Assembly (NCBI GenBank): GCA_029881015.1
Contig: JAOUNK010000028.1
Span: 1 to 17,014 of the forward strand
DNA: 17,014 nucleotides
Direction of reading: 5' to 3'
DNA from: Gammaproteobacteria bacterium
GTDB taxonomy: Bacteria; Pseudomonadota; Gammaproteobacteria; Steroidobacterales; Woeseiaceae
In this document: positions 1-7,740 of the stretch, one piece after another
How positions within the stretch are numbered: position 1 is the first letter of the stretch
Layout of the letters: every line of letters begins with the position of its first letter
The notes under the pieces: model-generated
Databases searched by the model: none
Told to the model about the DNA's origin: nothing
What the model saw: only the letters and a program-made list of their open reading frames with translations
Translations under genes and position numbers: made by a program

Positions 1-686
1 AGCACCAGGCAAATCGCACCGTCCGCAATTGCCGGTACCTCGTAAAGGCCTAATGGTTCGACAATCATCCGTGCCGACAAGACTTGATGAATCTGCAACG
101 GATCCCGAAACTGCGCCAGCGGATTGCTCATTGCAGCGGCGCGGCTCTTCACAGCGACGTTGGCTACCTGGGTGCGCGTAGCATCAGTTTCATGGAAATA
201 TCGCTGTGCATCCATCGCGTACCAGGCGATCGGTGTCGCGCCGAATGGTGCCTGAAAGTCCGCGTCGCCGACAACGCGTAAACCGTTTAGCATCGCGCTG
301 TCAGGATCTCCGCCGCTCGTGAACGCGGCGCCAAGCGCCAGCGCGACATCGGTGCGGCCGAGCTGAATATCCGCAGCGGCCTGATCGAAAGCCAGGCCGC
401 CAGTGATGCCCATTTCCATAACCTGGGAAAGCTGCGCTGTACAACGCAGGCCCAACCGTGCGGCGACGTGCGTGGGAAAGCCCTGTTGCCGGGTGCTGGG
501 CGACACCATTGTAAAGATCGCAGAACCGACATCGTCACTCGAGACCCCTGCTTCCCGCATCGCATCCAACGCAACGTCGCAGAGCAGGTCCTGCTCGGCG
601 ACGGGCGGACGAGCGCCGTATTGACGCGCGTACCGGCTGACAGGTGCAGCGACGGCGCCGATAATTGCGACATCGCGAAGGCTCAC
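1..686 (-). CDS. Thiolase-fold protein (SCP-x / lipid-transfer type), N-terminal 228 residues; 3' end outside window
   Basis: A reverse-strand reading frame opens with GTG at 686-684 and stays open to the window edge. It is read as VSLRDVAIIGA, with conserved thiolase N-domain features: VAEQDLLCDVALDAMREAG near residues 29-47 and GGLAFDQAAADIQLGRTDVALALGAAF at about 96-122. The start overlaps the stop of the upstream CoA ligase in a GTGA arrangement (4 nt), which suggests translational coupling. Thiolases use a Cys in a C-A-S-G type motif; here the aligned position is Gly93 (MGITGG), so the classical thiolase nucleophile is absent. This fits the lipid-transfer/Ltp2-like subgroup, some members of which act as retro-aldolases on acyl-CoAs with a DUF35 partner. 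Thiolase fold is well supported; reaction and substrate are inferred. The C-terminal catalytic His/Cys region cannot be seen. Confidence 0.85.
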   Translation of the reverse strand, partial: MSLRDVAIIGAVAAPVSRYARQYGARPPVAEQDLLCDVALDAMREAGVSSDDVGSAIFTMVSPSTRQQGFPTHVAARLGLRCTAQLSQVMEMGITGGLAFDQAAADIQLGRTDVALALGAAFTSGGDPDSAMLNGLRVVGDADFQAPFGATPIAWYAMDAQRYFHETDATRTQVANVAVKSRAAAMSNPLAQFRDPLQIHQVLSARMIVEPLGLYEVPAIADGAICLV

Positions 687-2251
687 GTCTGGTCTGCTAC
701 GGCCACAAGTGTTCCGGTGAGATATTGATCGCGGACAACACGTTTCTTGATCTTGCCGCTGTCTTCTCGCGGTAAATGCCTGGCGAAAAAGTATTCCCGT
801 GGAATCTTGTAGCTTGCGATGCGACTACGGAGCTGCGATACGATGTCATCGGCGTCCAGCGGCCCGTTCGAGTCAACCACGGCGACTAGCTTCTCACCGT
901 AGTTCTTGTCCGGGATGCCGAACACGACGCAGTCGCGAACATTGTCGAGAGTTACCAGTACACTTTCGATTTCCGCCGGGTAGATATTGACGCCACCAGA
1001 AATGACCATGTCCGTCTTGCGATCGCTGATATACAGGAAGTCGTCTTCGTCAAGGTAGCCGATATCGCCAGTAGCAACATAATCGCCGCGCCGGGCAGAC
1101 TCGGTCTTTGCCTGGTCCCGGTGGTAAACGAAACGGGTCGTCGCCTCCGAGCGGACGTATATCTCTCCAGCCTCGCCTATACCGCATCTGGAACCATCTT
1201 CGGCGATGATCTTCAGGTCGACGCCCGGCCCTGCGTGACCCACGGTACCGACATGAGACTGCCACTCCTCGCTGTTGCAGATCGTTGCAATACCGATCTC
1301 GGTCATTGCATAGTATTCATGAATCACCGGTCCCCACCAATTCAGCATACTTCGCTTGATGTCCGGAGGACACGGCGCTGCGCCATGCGAAACAAACCGC
1401 AAACTACTCACGTCGTATCTGTTCCGTACTTCAATCGGCAAATCGAGAAGCCTGACAAACATCGTCGGCACCATGTGCAAATGCGTGATTCCGTATTGCT
1501 GAATCAGGCTGAGCAATTCCTCCGCGTCAAATCGTGGTTGCAGGATCAGAAGTCCGCCGGAACGGACCACGTGCAAGCCGTAAGCATTGGGCGCGGAATG
1601 ATACAGGGGGCCGCTCATTACCGAGCGAACCTCGGCTCGATCGAAACCCCACGCCGCGTTCGTTCGTTTCTGGATCGCCGCAACGACCTGTGGTGACGCG
1701 GACTTGCGCTTGACGCCCTTCGGCATCCCGGTTGTACCCGATGTGTAGAACATCGGTCCGGCGATACTTCGAGGCGCCTCCTGCCATTCTGCAAATGACG
1801 AGATCCATACGCGCCAGTCCGGAATGCCCCCAGGTATCTCGCATCGGTCATCCGCAATACCGTAGGCCGCTGCAATTTCATCCGGGGTACGTACGCCGAT
1901 GACGACAACATTGCTGCAAACCGCGATTACGGACTCAGACATCAAGTCCGCGTGAGCGATGAGAACTTTGGCGCCACTGTCATCGAGAATATGCGCAATT
2001 TCGTCGGCGCTGAGATGCCAGTTGAGCGGCACCGGCGACGCTCCCAGCAATCCTGAGCCGAAAGTTGCTTCGAAAAATGCGAAATCGTTGCGCAGCAACA
2101 AAGCGACCTGGTCGCCCTGCCAAACCCCGAGATCATGCAGTGCCGAGGCGGCCTGCCGCGACCGAATATCGAGAACGTCGGGCGAAAGATATCGTTCGCC
2201 GCTGACGATCCCTGTCTTCTTCAGCACTTGCTTGTCATTACTTTCAGTCAT
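683..2251 (-). CDS. Acyl-CoA synthetase / AMP-dependent CoA ligase (ANL superfamily)
   Basis: A 522-residue protein of normal length for the family. It activates a carboxylic acid to its acyl-AMP and then the acyl-CoA thioester, in the cytoplasm. Visible ANL motifs are the P-loop FYTSGTTGMPKGVKR (about 168-182), YHSAPN, the A5 motif HEYYAMTEIG, the A7-A8 region TGDIGYLDEDDFLYISDRK followed by DMVISGGVNIYPAEIE, and the C-terminal catalytic Lys in SGKIKKR. Start: ATG at 2251 is preferred over an in-frame TTG two codons upstream; the ribosome site is weak for both. The gene lies 36 nt after the AcuI-like gene and overlaps the thiolase-like gene, so it sits mid-operon. Acid chain length or ring type cannot be read from the sequence. 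It probably takes the acid made by the nearby aldehyde dehydrogenase (inference). Confidence 0.93.
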   Translation of the reverse strand: MTESNDKQVLKKTGIVSGERYLSPDVLDIRSRQAASALHDLGVWQGDQVALLLRNDFAFFEATFGSGLLGASPVPLNWHLSADEIAHILDDSGAKVLIAHADLMSESVIAVCSNVVVIGVRTPDEIAAAYGIADDRCEIPGGIPDWRVWISSFAEWQEAPRSIAGPMFYTSGTTGMPKGVKRKSASPQVVAAIQKRTNAAWGFDRAEVRSVMSGPLYHSAPNAYGLHVVRSGGLLILQPRFDAEELLSLIQQYGITHLHMVPTMFVRLLDLPIEVRNRYDVSSLRFVSHGAAPCPPDIKRSMLNWWGPVIHEYYAMTEIGIATICNSEEWQSHVGTVGHAGPGVDLKIIAEDGSRCGIGEAGEIYVRSEATTRFVYHRDQAKTESARRGDYVATGDIGYLDEDDFLYISDRKTDMVISGGVNIYPAEIESVLVTLDNVRDCVVFGIPDKNYGEKLVAVVDSNGPLDADDIVSQLRSRIASYKIPREYFFARHLPREDSGKIKKRVVRDQYLTGTLVAVADQT

Positions 2252-2287
2252 AATCAACAGGCTTCACCGCTCACGCTTGCTGAGCTG

Positions 2288-3283
2288 TCATGCGTTTACA
2301 TCGATGACGATTCGGCCGCGGACCTTGCCGGCCAGCAGTTCGCCGCCAAGATCCACGACGTTGCTCATCGGTTCGACACGGTATATCGAGGCAAGCAGGT
2401 CCAAATTCACGGTCTTGCCCAGCTTCTCCCATGCTCGCTGGCGCGCTTCGAGCGGCGCCATCACTGAATCAATGCCACGAAGCTGCACGCCGCGCAAAAT
2501 GAACGGCATCATCGTGGTCGAGAGCTTTGGACTTCCTGCCAGGCCGCAGGCGGTCACTGCTCCGCCGTAGCGAGTCTGTGCGATCACGGTAGCAAGCATG
2601 TCACCACCTACGCAATCGACGCCACCGGCCCAGCGTTCGGACTCCAGTGCTTTGCTTTTGCGATTTAGTTCGTCCCGTTCGACGAGTTTCCTGGCTCCGA
2701 GCGCCTTGAGAAAAGACTCGTTTTCCTTCGCACGCCCCGTTGCGGCGACAACATCGAAACCCATTCGTGACAACAACATGACAGCTACGGATCCGACTCC
2801 GCCAGATGCTCCGGTCACGATGACCGGACCGTCACCCGGTTGCGTACCGTGCTCCAGCAGGCTCTGAACGCACAGCATCGCCGTATACCCGGCAGTGCCA
2901 ATCGCCATGGTTTGTTCCAGTGTGAATTCGTCCGGTTTGCGAACCAGCCACTCCGCGCGAACGCGCATTTTCTGGGAGTAGCCACCCCAATGTGATTCCG
3001 AAAGCCCAAAGCCGTTGACTATGACCTTATCGCCTGCATGAAACTGCTGATTCTTCGACTCTACTACGGTACCGGCGAGATCGATTCCGCAAACCATGGG
3101 GAAAAAGCGGCAGATCGGACTCGCTCCAGTCAGGGCCAGGCCGTCTTTGTAATTCAGTGTCGAGTACGCGACTTCAACGAGAACATCATCGTCCGGAAGA
3201 TCAGCTAGGCACAGCTCGCGAGGCGCTGCAATCGACCCACCGTCATGTTTGTTGGCCACTATCGCGGTGAAGCGGTCTATCAT
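2288..3283 (-). CDS. acuI: AcuI/YhdH-family quinone oxidoreductase-like reductase (acryloyl-CoA reductase type)
   Basis: A 331-residue zinc-independent medium-chain dehydrogenase/reductase. The STLNYKDGLALTG signature (residues 41-53) and the PMVCGIDLAGTV block are characteristic of AcuI/YhdH. The nucleotide loop VTGASGGVGS lies at 156-165, and no zinc-ligand set is seen. Family members reduce acryloyl-CoA to propionyl-CoA with NADPH; other enoyl-CoA substrates are possible. The ATG at 3283 is chosen because AGGT lies about 10 nt upstream and the protein then has family length; an in-frame GTG at 3325 would add 14 residues with no homology-like content. Downstream of the araC-type gene (115-nt gap) and 36 nt before the CoA ligase. 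Family call is firm. The symbol is by signature, and physiological acrylate use is only an inference. Confidence 0.88.
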   Translation of the reverse strand: MIDRFTAIVANKHDGGSIAAPRELCLADLPDDDVLVEVAYSTLNYKDGLALTGASPICRFFPMVCGIDLAGTVVESKNQQFHAGDKVIVNGFGLSESHWGGYSQKMRVRAEWLVRKPDEFTLEQTMAIGTAGYTAMLCVQSLLEHGTQPGDGPVIVTGASGGVGSVAVMLLSRMGFDVVAATGRAKENESFLKALGARKLVERDELNRKSKALESERWAGGVDCVGGDMLATVIAQTRYGGAVTACGLAGSPKLSTTMMPFILRGVQLRGIDSVMAPLEARQRAWEKLGKTVNLDLLASIYRVEPMSNVVDLGGELLAGKVRGRIVIDVNA

Positions 3284-3398
3284 CGTCGCGTTACCTGATC
3301 GCAGATTGTGTCGGTATGAGTCCACGACATTATTGCATCCCGACCGTACCTGTTTATTGAATTGGCTGTAGCGGCTTTGCGATACGCTGACACAGTGG

Positions 3399-4403
3399 TC
3401 AGAGATTGGCGGCGTCTCGCGCCGCCTTCGGCGTTATGCCGAAATGCCGCTTGAATGCAGTTGTAAAGTTGCTCGAATATTCGTATCCAACTTCCAGTGC
3501 TATTTCCGTAACACTCATGTCTGTCGCCTCTATGAGTTTCTTTGCGAGTTCCATGCGCAGTTGCTGAGAGAAATCGAAAATCGTCGGGCCAAATACCTGC
3601 TTGAACGAACGCATCAGTTTCGCTTCGTTCAAGCCGACCGACTTGGCAAGTTCCGCGATCTTCGGCGGCTCGAGGAACTGTTCCTCGAGGATGCGGCGCG
3701 CGTTGTGGAGCTTCTCGATATCCCTGGCGGTCAAGCCGGAGTCGCGGCGTTCCTGTCCAGCTTCGATATCTATCAGCGACTGCAAGCCAAGCGAGAGCAG
3801 TTCGTAAGCCTTGGCCTCAGCGTAAAAACTCCGCAGAGAACCGGACAGCTCGCAGGCCAGAAGCGAAGCTGCGGCACGCGCCATATCGGCGCGCAGGGGC
3901 ATTGTGAGTTGCGTCGAGCGCTGGACTTCATCCCGCAGAAAATCGCGAATGTCAGATGGCAGATCGGCAGCAATATCTGCAATGCGCGAGCCGAGGAACT
4001 TGCCGGTACACAGCAGTGTCACCGATTGTTCGTGCTGCCCGGCAAAAAACCACTCTCGCTTGTTAATACCGTCGGGGTGTAGCAGTAATGCGCAGCACCG
4101 GTCAGGGATGTCGATGCGTTCTTCTCCATCAAGGCGTGCCCGGCCTGTTCCGGAGAGCCGAAAGTGGAGCTTTAGAGTCGCACCTTCCGAGACCTTTATT
4201 GATGCGGGCTTTTCATGCCGAACATCACCGACAACCATGTCAAAACCATCGGCGATGTGAACGATGTCACGATAGCCAAATGCGCCGGCGATCTCCGGAA
4301 TAAGGCGCATGCCGAGTTCGGGCAGAAACGGCTGCACGCTATCTAGCGCGTAGTAATCGCGGACGTCTTTCGCTGGCCGTTTTAGTTGCTTCTTTTCCGT
4401 CAT
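3399..4403 (-). CDS. AraC-family transcriptional regulator (PchR-like N-domain)
   Basis: A 334-residue protein. The C-terminal ~100 residues form a double helix-turn-helix of AraC type: the first helix pair around LEEQFLEPPKIAELAKSVG / LNEAKLMRSFKQVFG, the second around MSVTEIALEVGYEYSSNFTTAFKRHFG and ending ITPKAARD. The N-terminal part contains a jelly-roll-like ligand domain (FDMVVGDVRHEKPASIKVSEG, then LKLHFRLSG), which resembles the PchR subgroup. ATG at 4403 is chosen; an in-frame GTG at 4436 would add 11 residues and neither has a strong ribosome site. It lies divergent from the GMC/aldehyde dehydrogenase pair and directly upstream of the acuI-like gene, so it is probably the local activator of both arms. 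The inducer is unknown. Confidence 0.9.
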   Translation of the reverse strand: MTEKKQLKRPAKDVRDYYALDSVQPFLPELGMRLIPEIAGAFGYRDIVHIADGFDMVVGDVRHEKPASIKVSEGATLKLHFRLSGTGRARLDGEERIDIPDRCCALLLHPDGINKREWFFAGQHEQSVTLLCTGKFLGSRIADIAADLPSDIRDFLRDEVQRSTQLTMPLRADMARAAASLLACELSGSLRSFYAEAKAYELLSLGLQSLIDIEAGQERRDSGLTARDIEKLHNARRILEEQFLEPPKIAELAKSVGLNEAKLMRSFKQVFGPTIFDFSQQLRMELAKKLIEATDMSVTEIALEVGYEYSSNFTTAFKRHFGITPKAARDAANL

Positions 4404-4511
4404 TTTCGCGGGCGCAGTTCCGGCACGTGTCACCACAGTTTGCTACCGGGAAGAAGCCCTAGTCAATGAAAAGGCCACAATTAGGAAGCTCGACCGCCGA
4501 GATTCGCATCA

Positions 4512-4540
4512 TTGACAGATACGTTTGAATAAGCGATAGA
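4512..4540 (+). promoter_or_regulatory. Candidate sigma-70 promoter for the GMC/aldehyde dehydrogenase pair, with GCGAT repeats
   Basis: A perfect TTGACA lies at 4512-4517, and 17 nt further is GATAGA at 4535-4540, which matches the -10 consensus only at its ATA core. A start near 4547 would leave a leader of about 40 nt before the ATG at 4588. GCGAT/ATCGC inverted arms (4533-4537 and 4544-4548) and a GCGATA direct repeat (4533-4538 and 4550-4555, 17 nt apart) surround the -10 and could be sites for the divergent AraC regulator. The weak -10 would fit an activator-dependent promoter. The whole element is prediction. Confidence 0.42.
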
Positions 4541-4587
4541 CGAATCGCTGCGATACCGTGCGAAGACCGAACATGAGGATGTTGTGG

Positions 4588-6202
4588 ATGGCGGACAGTA
4601 CACAGGCCGATTGGGATTTCATAATCGTAGGCGGCGGAGCTGCCGGGTGTGCTTGCAAATCGCCTGTCGGCTGATCCGACCGTCAGGGTCTTGTTGCTGG
4701 AAGCGGGGCAGTCGGACGCGACTATCGCCAGCCTGGTGCCCGCAGCAATAGGATTTGTCATTGGCAGCAAGACCAGGAACTGGAATTATCAGTCGCTGCC
4801 GGACAGATCGCGCGCAAATCGCACCGAGTTGTGGCCTGCGGGACGCATGTTGGGCGGCGGTAGTTCGCTGAACGGAATGATGTTCGTGCGGGGACATCGC
4901 TGGGACTACGATCATTGGAGGGAACTCGGCAACGTCGGGTGGGGCTACGAAGACGTACTCCCGTATTTCAAGCGGATTGAGGACAACGAACGCGGTGCGG
5001 ATGAATATCGGGGCACTGGCGGGCCAATGTCGGTTTCCGACGTACGAGTTCCTGATGTACTCACGGACGCGTTCGTTGCCGGCATGCAGGAGATCGGTGT
5101 CGAGCGCAATTACGACCTGAACGGCGCGGACGCTGAGGGAGTCGACTACTGCCAGGTCAACCAGAGACGCGGGCTTCGGCACAGCACGTCACGTGCTTAC
5201 CTGTCACCCGCCAACAGACGGCGCAACCTCAAGGTGATGACCGGCGCAACAGTGAGGCGTGTTCTTTTTGAAGGGCCGGTTGCGAAACAAGTGGAATTTC
5301 TTCATCGCGGCAACCTGGAATCCGCGACTGCGCGACGTGGTATTGTCGTTGCCTGCGGAGCGATCGCGTCGCCAAAGCTATTGCTGCAATCTGGAGTCGG
5401 CGATGCTGCCGCACTTCAGAAACTCGGTATTGATGTCGTCGCAGACCGTAAAGGCGTTGGCAAGAATCTGCAAGAACACCCTGGCATAGTGATCAGCGCT
5501 CACGTCAATCGGCGTACGTTGACGAGTGATCGCAACCCGTTTCGCGCGATTCTGCACGGCCTGAACTACGTATTTCGCGGTCGCGGGCCATTGTCGAATC
5601 CCGTCGGTCATGCGCAGGCTTTTGTCCGTACGCGCAGCGGCCTGCAGGCGCCGAATGTTCAGATCATATTCTCACCCTTTTCCTACGATCACCATGAGGG
5701 AAGCGCAACGCCGTACACGAAGCCGGCAATCAACCTCGCTGTCGGATTGTGCCGGGTTGCCAGTCGCGGCGAAATACGGCTGGCGTCGGCCGACCCGGAC
5801 GATCAGCCGCTAATCGATTACGCGTTGTTGGACGATGCCGACGATGTGCAGCAGATGATGGAGGGCGTGCGGTTTGCCCGCCGCCTGTACAAATCGAATA
5901 CTTTCGGGCAGTACTTCAAAGACGAACGAAAACCAGGCATCGAGGTCGCGGGCGATGCAGATCTCGAGACGAGCATTCGGGAGGAGTCGTTTCTGATGTA
6001 TCACCCATGCGGAACGTGCAAGATGGGGGCGGACGATGCGGCGGTCGTTGATGCGAATTTGCGCGTGCACGGCGTGCAGAATCTTTGGGTTGCCGATGCG
6101 TCAATTTTCCCAACCATTCCGGCAGGAAACATCAACGCGACGAGCATCATGGTGGGCGAGAAGGCGTCGGATCTCATCATCGCCGACGGAGGACGTCGCT
6201 GA
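4588..6202 (+). CDS. GMC-family FAD oxidoreductase (choline/alcohol dehydrogenase-like), with an apparent frameshift near the N-terminus
   Basis: The family oxidises alcohols to aldehydes with FAD. ATG 4588 has AGGA 8 nt upstream and begins MADSTQADWDFIIVGGGAAGC, the expected N-terminal FAD fold, but this frame reaches TGA at about 4672. The remainder (LANRLSADP onward) continues in another frame from 4649 to TGA 6202, about 517 residues. Restoring two bases (TGTGTGCTT instead of TGTGCTT at 4648) would give the canonical GCVLANRLS. Downstream blocks are intact: GRMLGGGSSLNGMMFVRGH, IVVACGAIASPKLLLQSGVG, and the C-terminal YHPCGTCKMG with catalytic His and GNINATSIMVGEKA with the Asn partner. 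If only the 4649 ORF is made, it lacks the GxGxxG and should not bind FAD. This is either a real lesion or a sequence error. The aldehyde dehydrogenase follows after 11 nt. Confidence 0.88.
4645..4655 (+). other. Frameshift site in the GMC gene (apparent loss of 2 nt in a GT repeat)
   Basis: The reading frame that encodes GGGAAGC ends its good homology at TGT 4648-4650. The frame encoding LANRLSADPTVRVLLLEAG begins at CTT 4652. The local sequence GGGTGTGCTT is one GT unit shorter than needed to join them, as expected from dinucleotide-repeat contraction or a base-calling error. Confidence 0.8.
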
Positions 6203-6213
6203 GACATAGTCTT

Positions 6214-7740
6214 ATGGATAATCACGCACAAATCGATTGGGCGGCGGAGGCGGCTGCAACGGAGCGCTCGACCCGGGTTTTCATTGGCGCGTCTGATCAG
6301 GAGCCCAATGGCACCAGGATCAAGCTACAGAACCCGGCGGATGGTCAGGCGGGACTTGATTATCGAGGCAGCAGCGAGCGCCAGATCGACGAAGCGGTGA
6401 AGGTGGCGAGGGATTCGCAGGGCGGCGGTCGATGGTGGAACATGCCTGCTGCGGCCCGACGCGCTTGCCTGGTTCGGTTGTCCGAACTAATGACGCAGAA
6501 TGCCGCCACCCTTGCGATCCATGACTGCATGGACGTGGGTAAACCGATCTCCCTGGCGCAGACGGAGGCGCACATCGCGTCGAGCATGTGCCTGTACTTC
6601 GGCGAACTCGCCGACAAGCTTTACGCAGGGCGGATTGCGCCATCCGATCCTGGCTCGAACGCACTGCAGGTGCGTAAGCCACGTGGCGTCGTAGCAGCAA
6701 TCGTGCCGTGGAATTTTCCGATCATCAACGCAACACTGAAGCTCGCGCCGGCATTGGCGGCCGGCAATTCAGTGCTGCTGAAGCCATCGGAGTTATCGCC
6801 CGGTTCTGCCCAGATTCTCGTTGGTCTGTGCCTGGAGGCAGGTATGCCGCCGGGTACGGTCAGCTTCTTGCCGGGGGACGGTGGCGTGGGGTCGGCGCTT
6901 GCACACCATGCCGGTGTCGATATGCTGACATTTACCGGTTCGACCGCTACCGGCAAGGCACTTATGCGGGCCGCCGGCGACAGCACGATAAAACCGTTGC
7001 TGCTCGAGTGTGGCGGCAAATCGCCGGAGTTGGTGTTCGAAGACGCCAGGCATCTGGGTGTCAATGCCTTGGCTTCCGCCATCATTGGCGGCTGCATGGC
7101 CAACCAGGGGCAGCTGTGTGTGGCCCGAAGCCGACTCTACGTGCAAGAGTCGCTGTACGACGAGCTTGTGACCGAAATACGCAGCCAACTCGAGGCAATG
7201 AAGCCTGGTGTACCACTCGATGCAGCGACGACTTTCGGTCCACTGGCAAGCCCGAACCAGCTAAGCCGCGTTCTGGAGTTGATCGAGAGCGGCGTGAACG
7301 ACGGTGCCAATCTGCTGGTGGATGGGCGTGAAGCTAGCAGGCCCAATGACGGCGGCTGCTATCTTGCCCCATCACTGTTTGCGAATACCGACCCGTCAAT
7401 GCGAATCCATCGCGAAGAAATTTTCGGACCTGTTCTCTCCGTCGCGAGCTTCGCCAACGAAGCCGAAGCGGTCGAGCTGGCAAATTCGACGGACTACGGT
7501 CTCGCGGCAACCGCCTGGACTACGGACCTCGGACGATCCCAGCGCCTGATCAGAAAAATCGAAACCGGAGGATTGCAGATTCGATCGACGGCGGATCAAC
7601 GATTCGGCGCAGGATGGGGACGCGAGGGCGAACCGGCCGGTCAATCCGGCTTCGGAATCGAAGGCGGACAGCTAGGCGTCTATAGCTATACCAGAGTGCA
7701 GTGGATCCAGTTCGACTTTGCGCTCGATGAAGCGGATTAG
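6214..7740 (+). CDS. NAD(P)-dependent aldehyde dehydrogenase
   Basis: A 508-residue aldehyde dehydrogenase starting at MDNHAQIDWA. It oxidises an aldehyde to the acid in the cytoplasm. Visible landmarks are PWNFP with Asn167, Lys190 in LLKPSE, FTGSTATGK (240-248), the general base Glu265 in LLLECGGKSPE, and nucleophile Cys302 in GQLCVARSR, followed by EEIFGPVLS and a C-terminal SGFGIEGG. All catalytic residues are present. ATG 6214 is chosen because it follows the GMC stop by 11 nt and removes a 43-codon upstream extension that reads through the GMC gene; a GGAGGA lies 20 nt upstream, further than ideal. Together with the GMC enzyme it forms an alcohol-to-acid pair. Its stop overlaps the stop of the convergent flavoprotein gene by 2 nt. 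Substrate is unassigned; the family also includes betaine aldehyde and vanillin-type enzymes. Confidence 0.95.
   Translation: MDNHAQIDWAAEAAATERSTRVFIGASDQEPNGTRIKLQNPADGQAGLDYRGSSERQIDEAVKVARDSQGGGRWWNMPAAARRACLVRLSELMTQNAATLAIHDCMDVGKPISLAQTEAHIASSMCLYFGELADKLYAGRIAPSDPGSNALQVRKPRGVVAAIVPWNFPIINATLKLAPALAAGNSVLLKPSELSPGSAQILVGLCLEAGMPPGTVSFLPGDGGVGSALAHHAGVDMLTFTGSTATGKALMRAAGDSTIKPLLLECGGKSPELVFEDARHLGVNALASAIIGGCMANQGQLCVARSRLYVQESLYDELVTEIRSQLEAMKPGVPLDAATTFGPLASPNQLSRVLELIESGVNDGANLLVDGREASRPNDGGCYLAPSLFANTDPSMRIHREEIFGPVLSVASFANEAEAVELANSTDYGLAATAWTTDLGRSQRLIRKIETGGLQIRSTADQRFGAGWGREGEPAGQSGFGIEGGQLGVYSYTRVQWIQFDFALDEAD

Noticed and set aside
1121..1696. A 191-codon plus-strand open frame opposite the CoA ligase
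   Set aside because: The ligase motifs on the minus strand explain this sequence; the plus-strand product has no recognisable features.
3387..3402. CTGAC / GTCAG inverted repeat at the end of the AraC gene, considered as a terminator or operator
   Set aside because: Arms are only 5 nt, there is no T-run, and it overlaps the stop codon, so it is too weak to call.
3444..4082. A 212-codon plus-strand open frame opposite the AraC gene
   Set aside because: It is antisense to a strongly recognisable AraC protein, shows no family motifs, and is a codon-bias shadow.
4645..4655. Programmed ribosomal frameshift in the GMC gene
   Set aside because: No slippery heptamer, internal Shine-Dalgarno or strong stem is evident, and GMC proteins are not known to use recoding. 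A GT-repeat contraction is simpler.
6708..7331. A 207-codon plus-strand frame inside the aldehyde dehydrogenase
   Set aside because: Out-of-frame overlap of a gene with all catalytic residues; composition is low-complexity Arg/Gly/Cys typical of a shadow.
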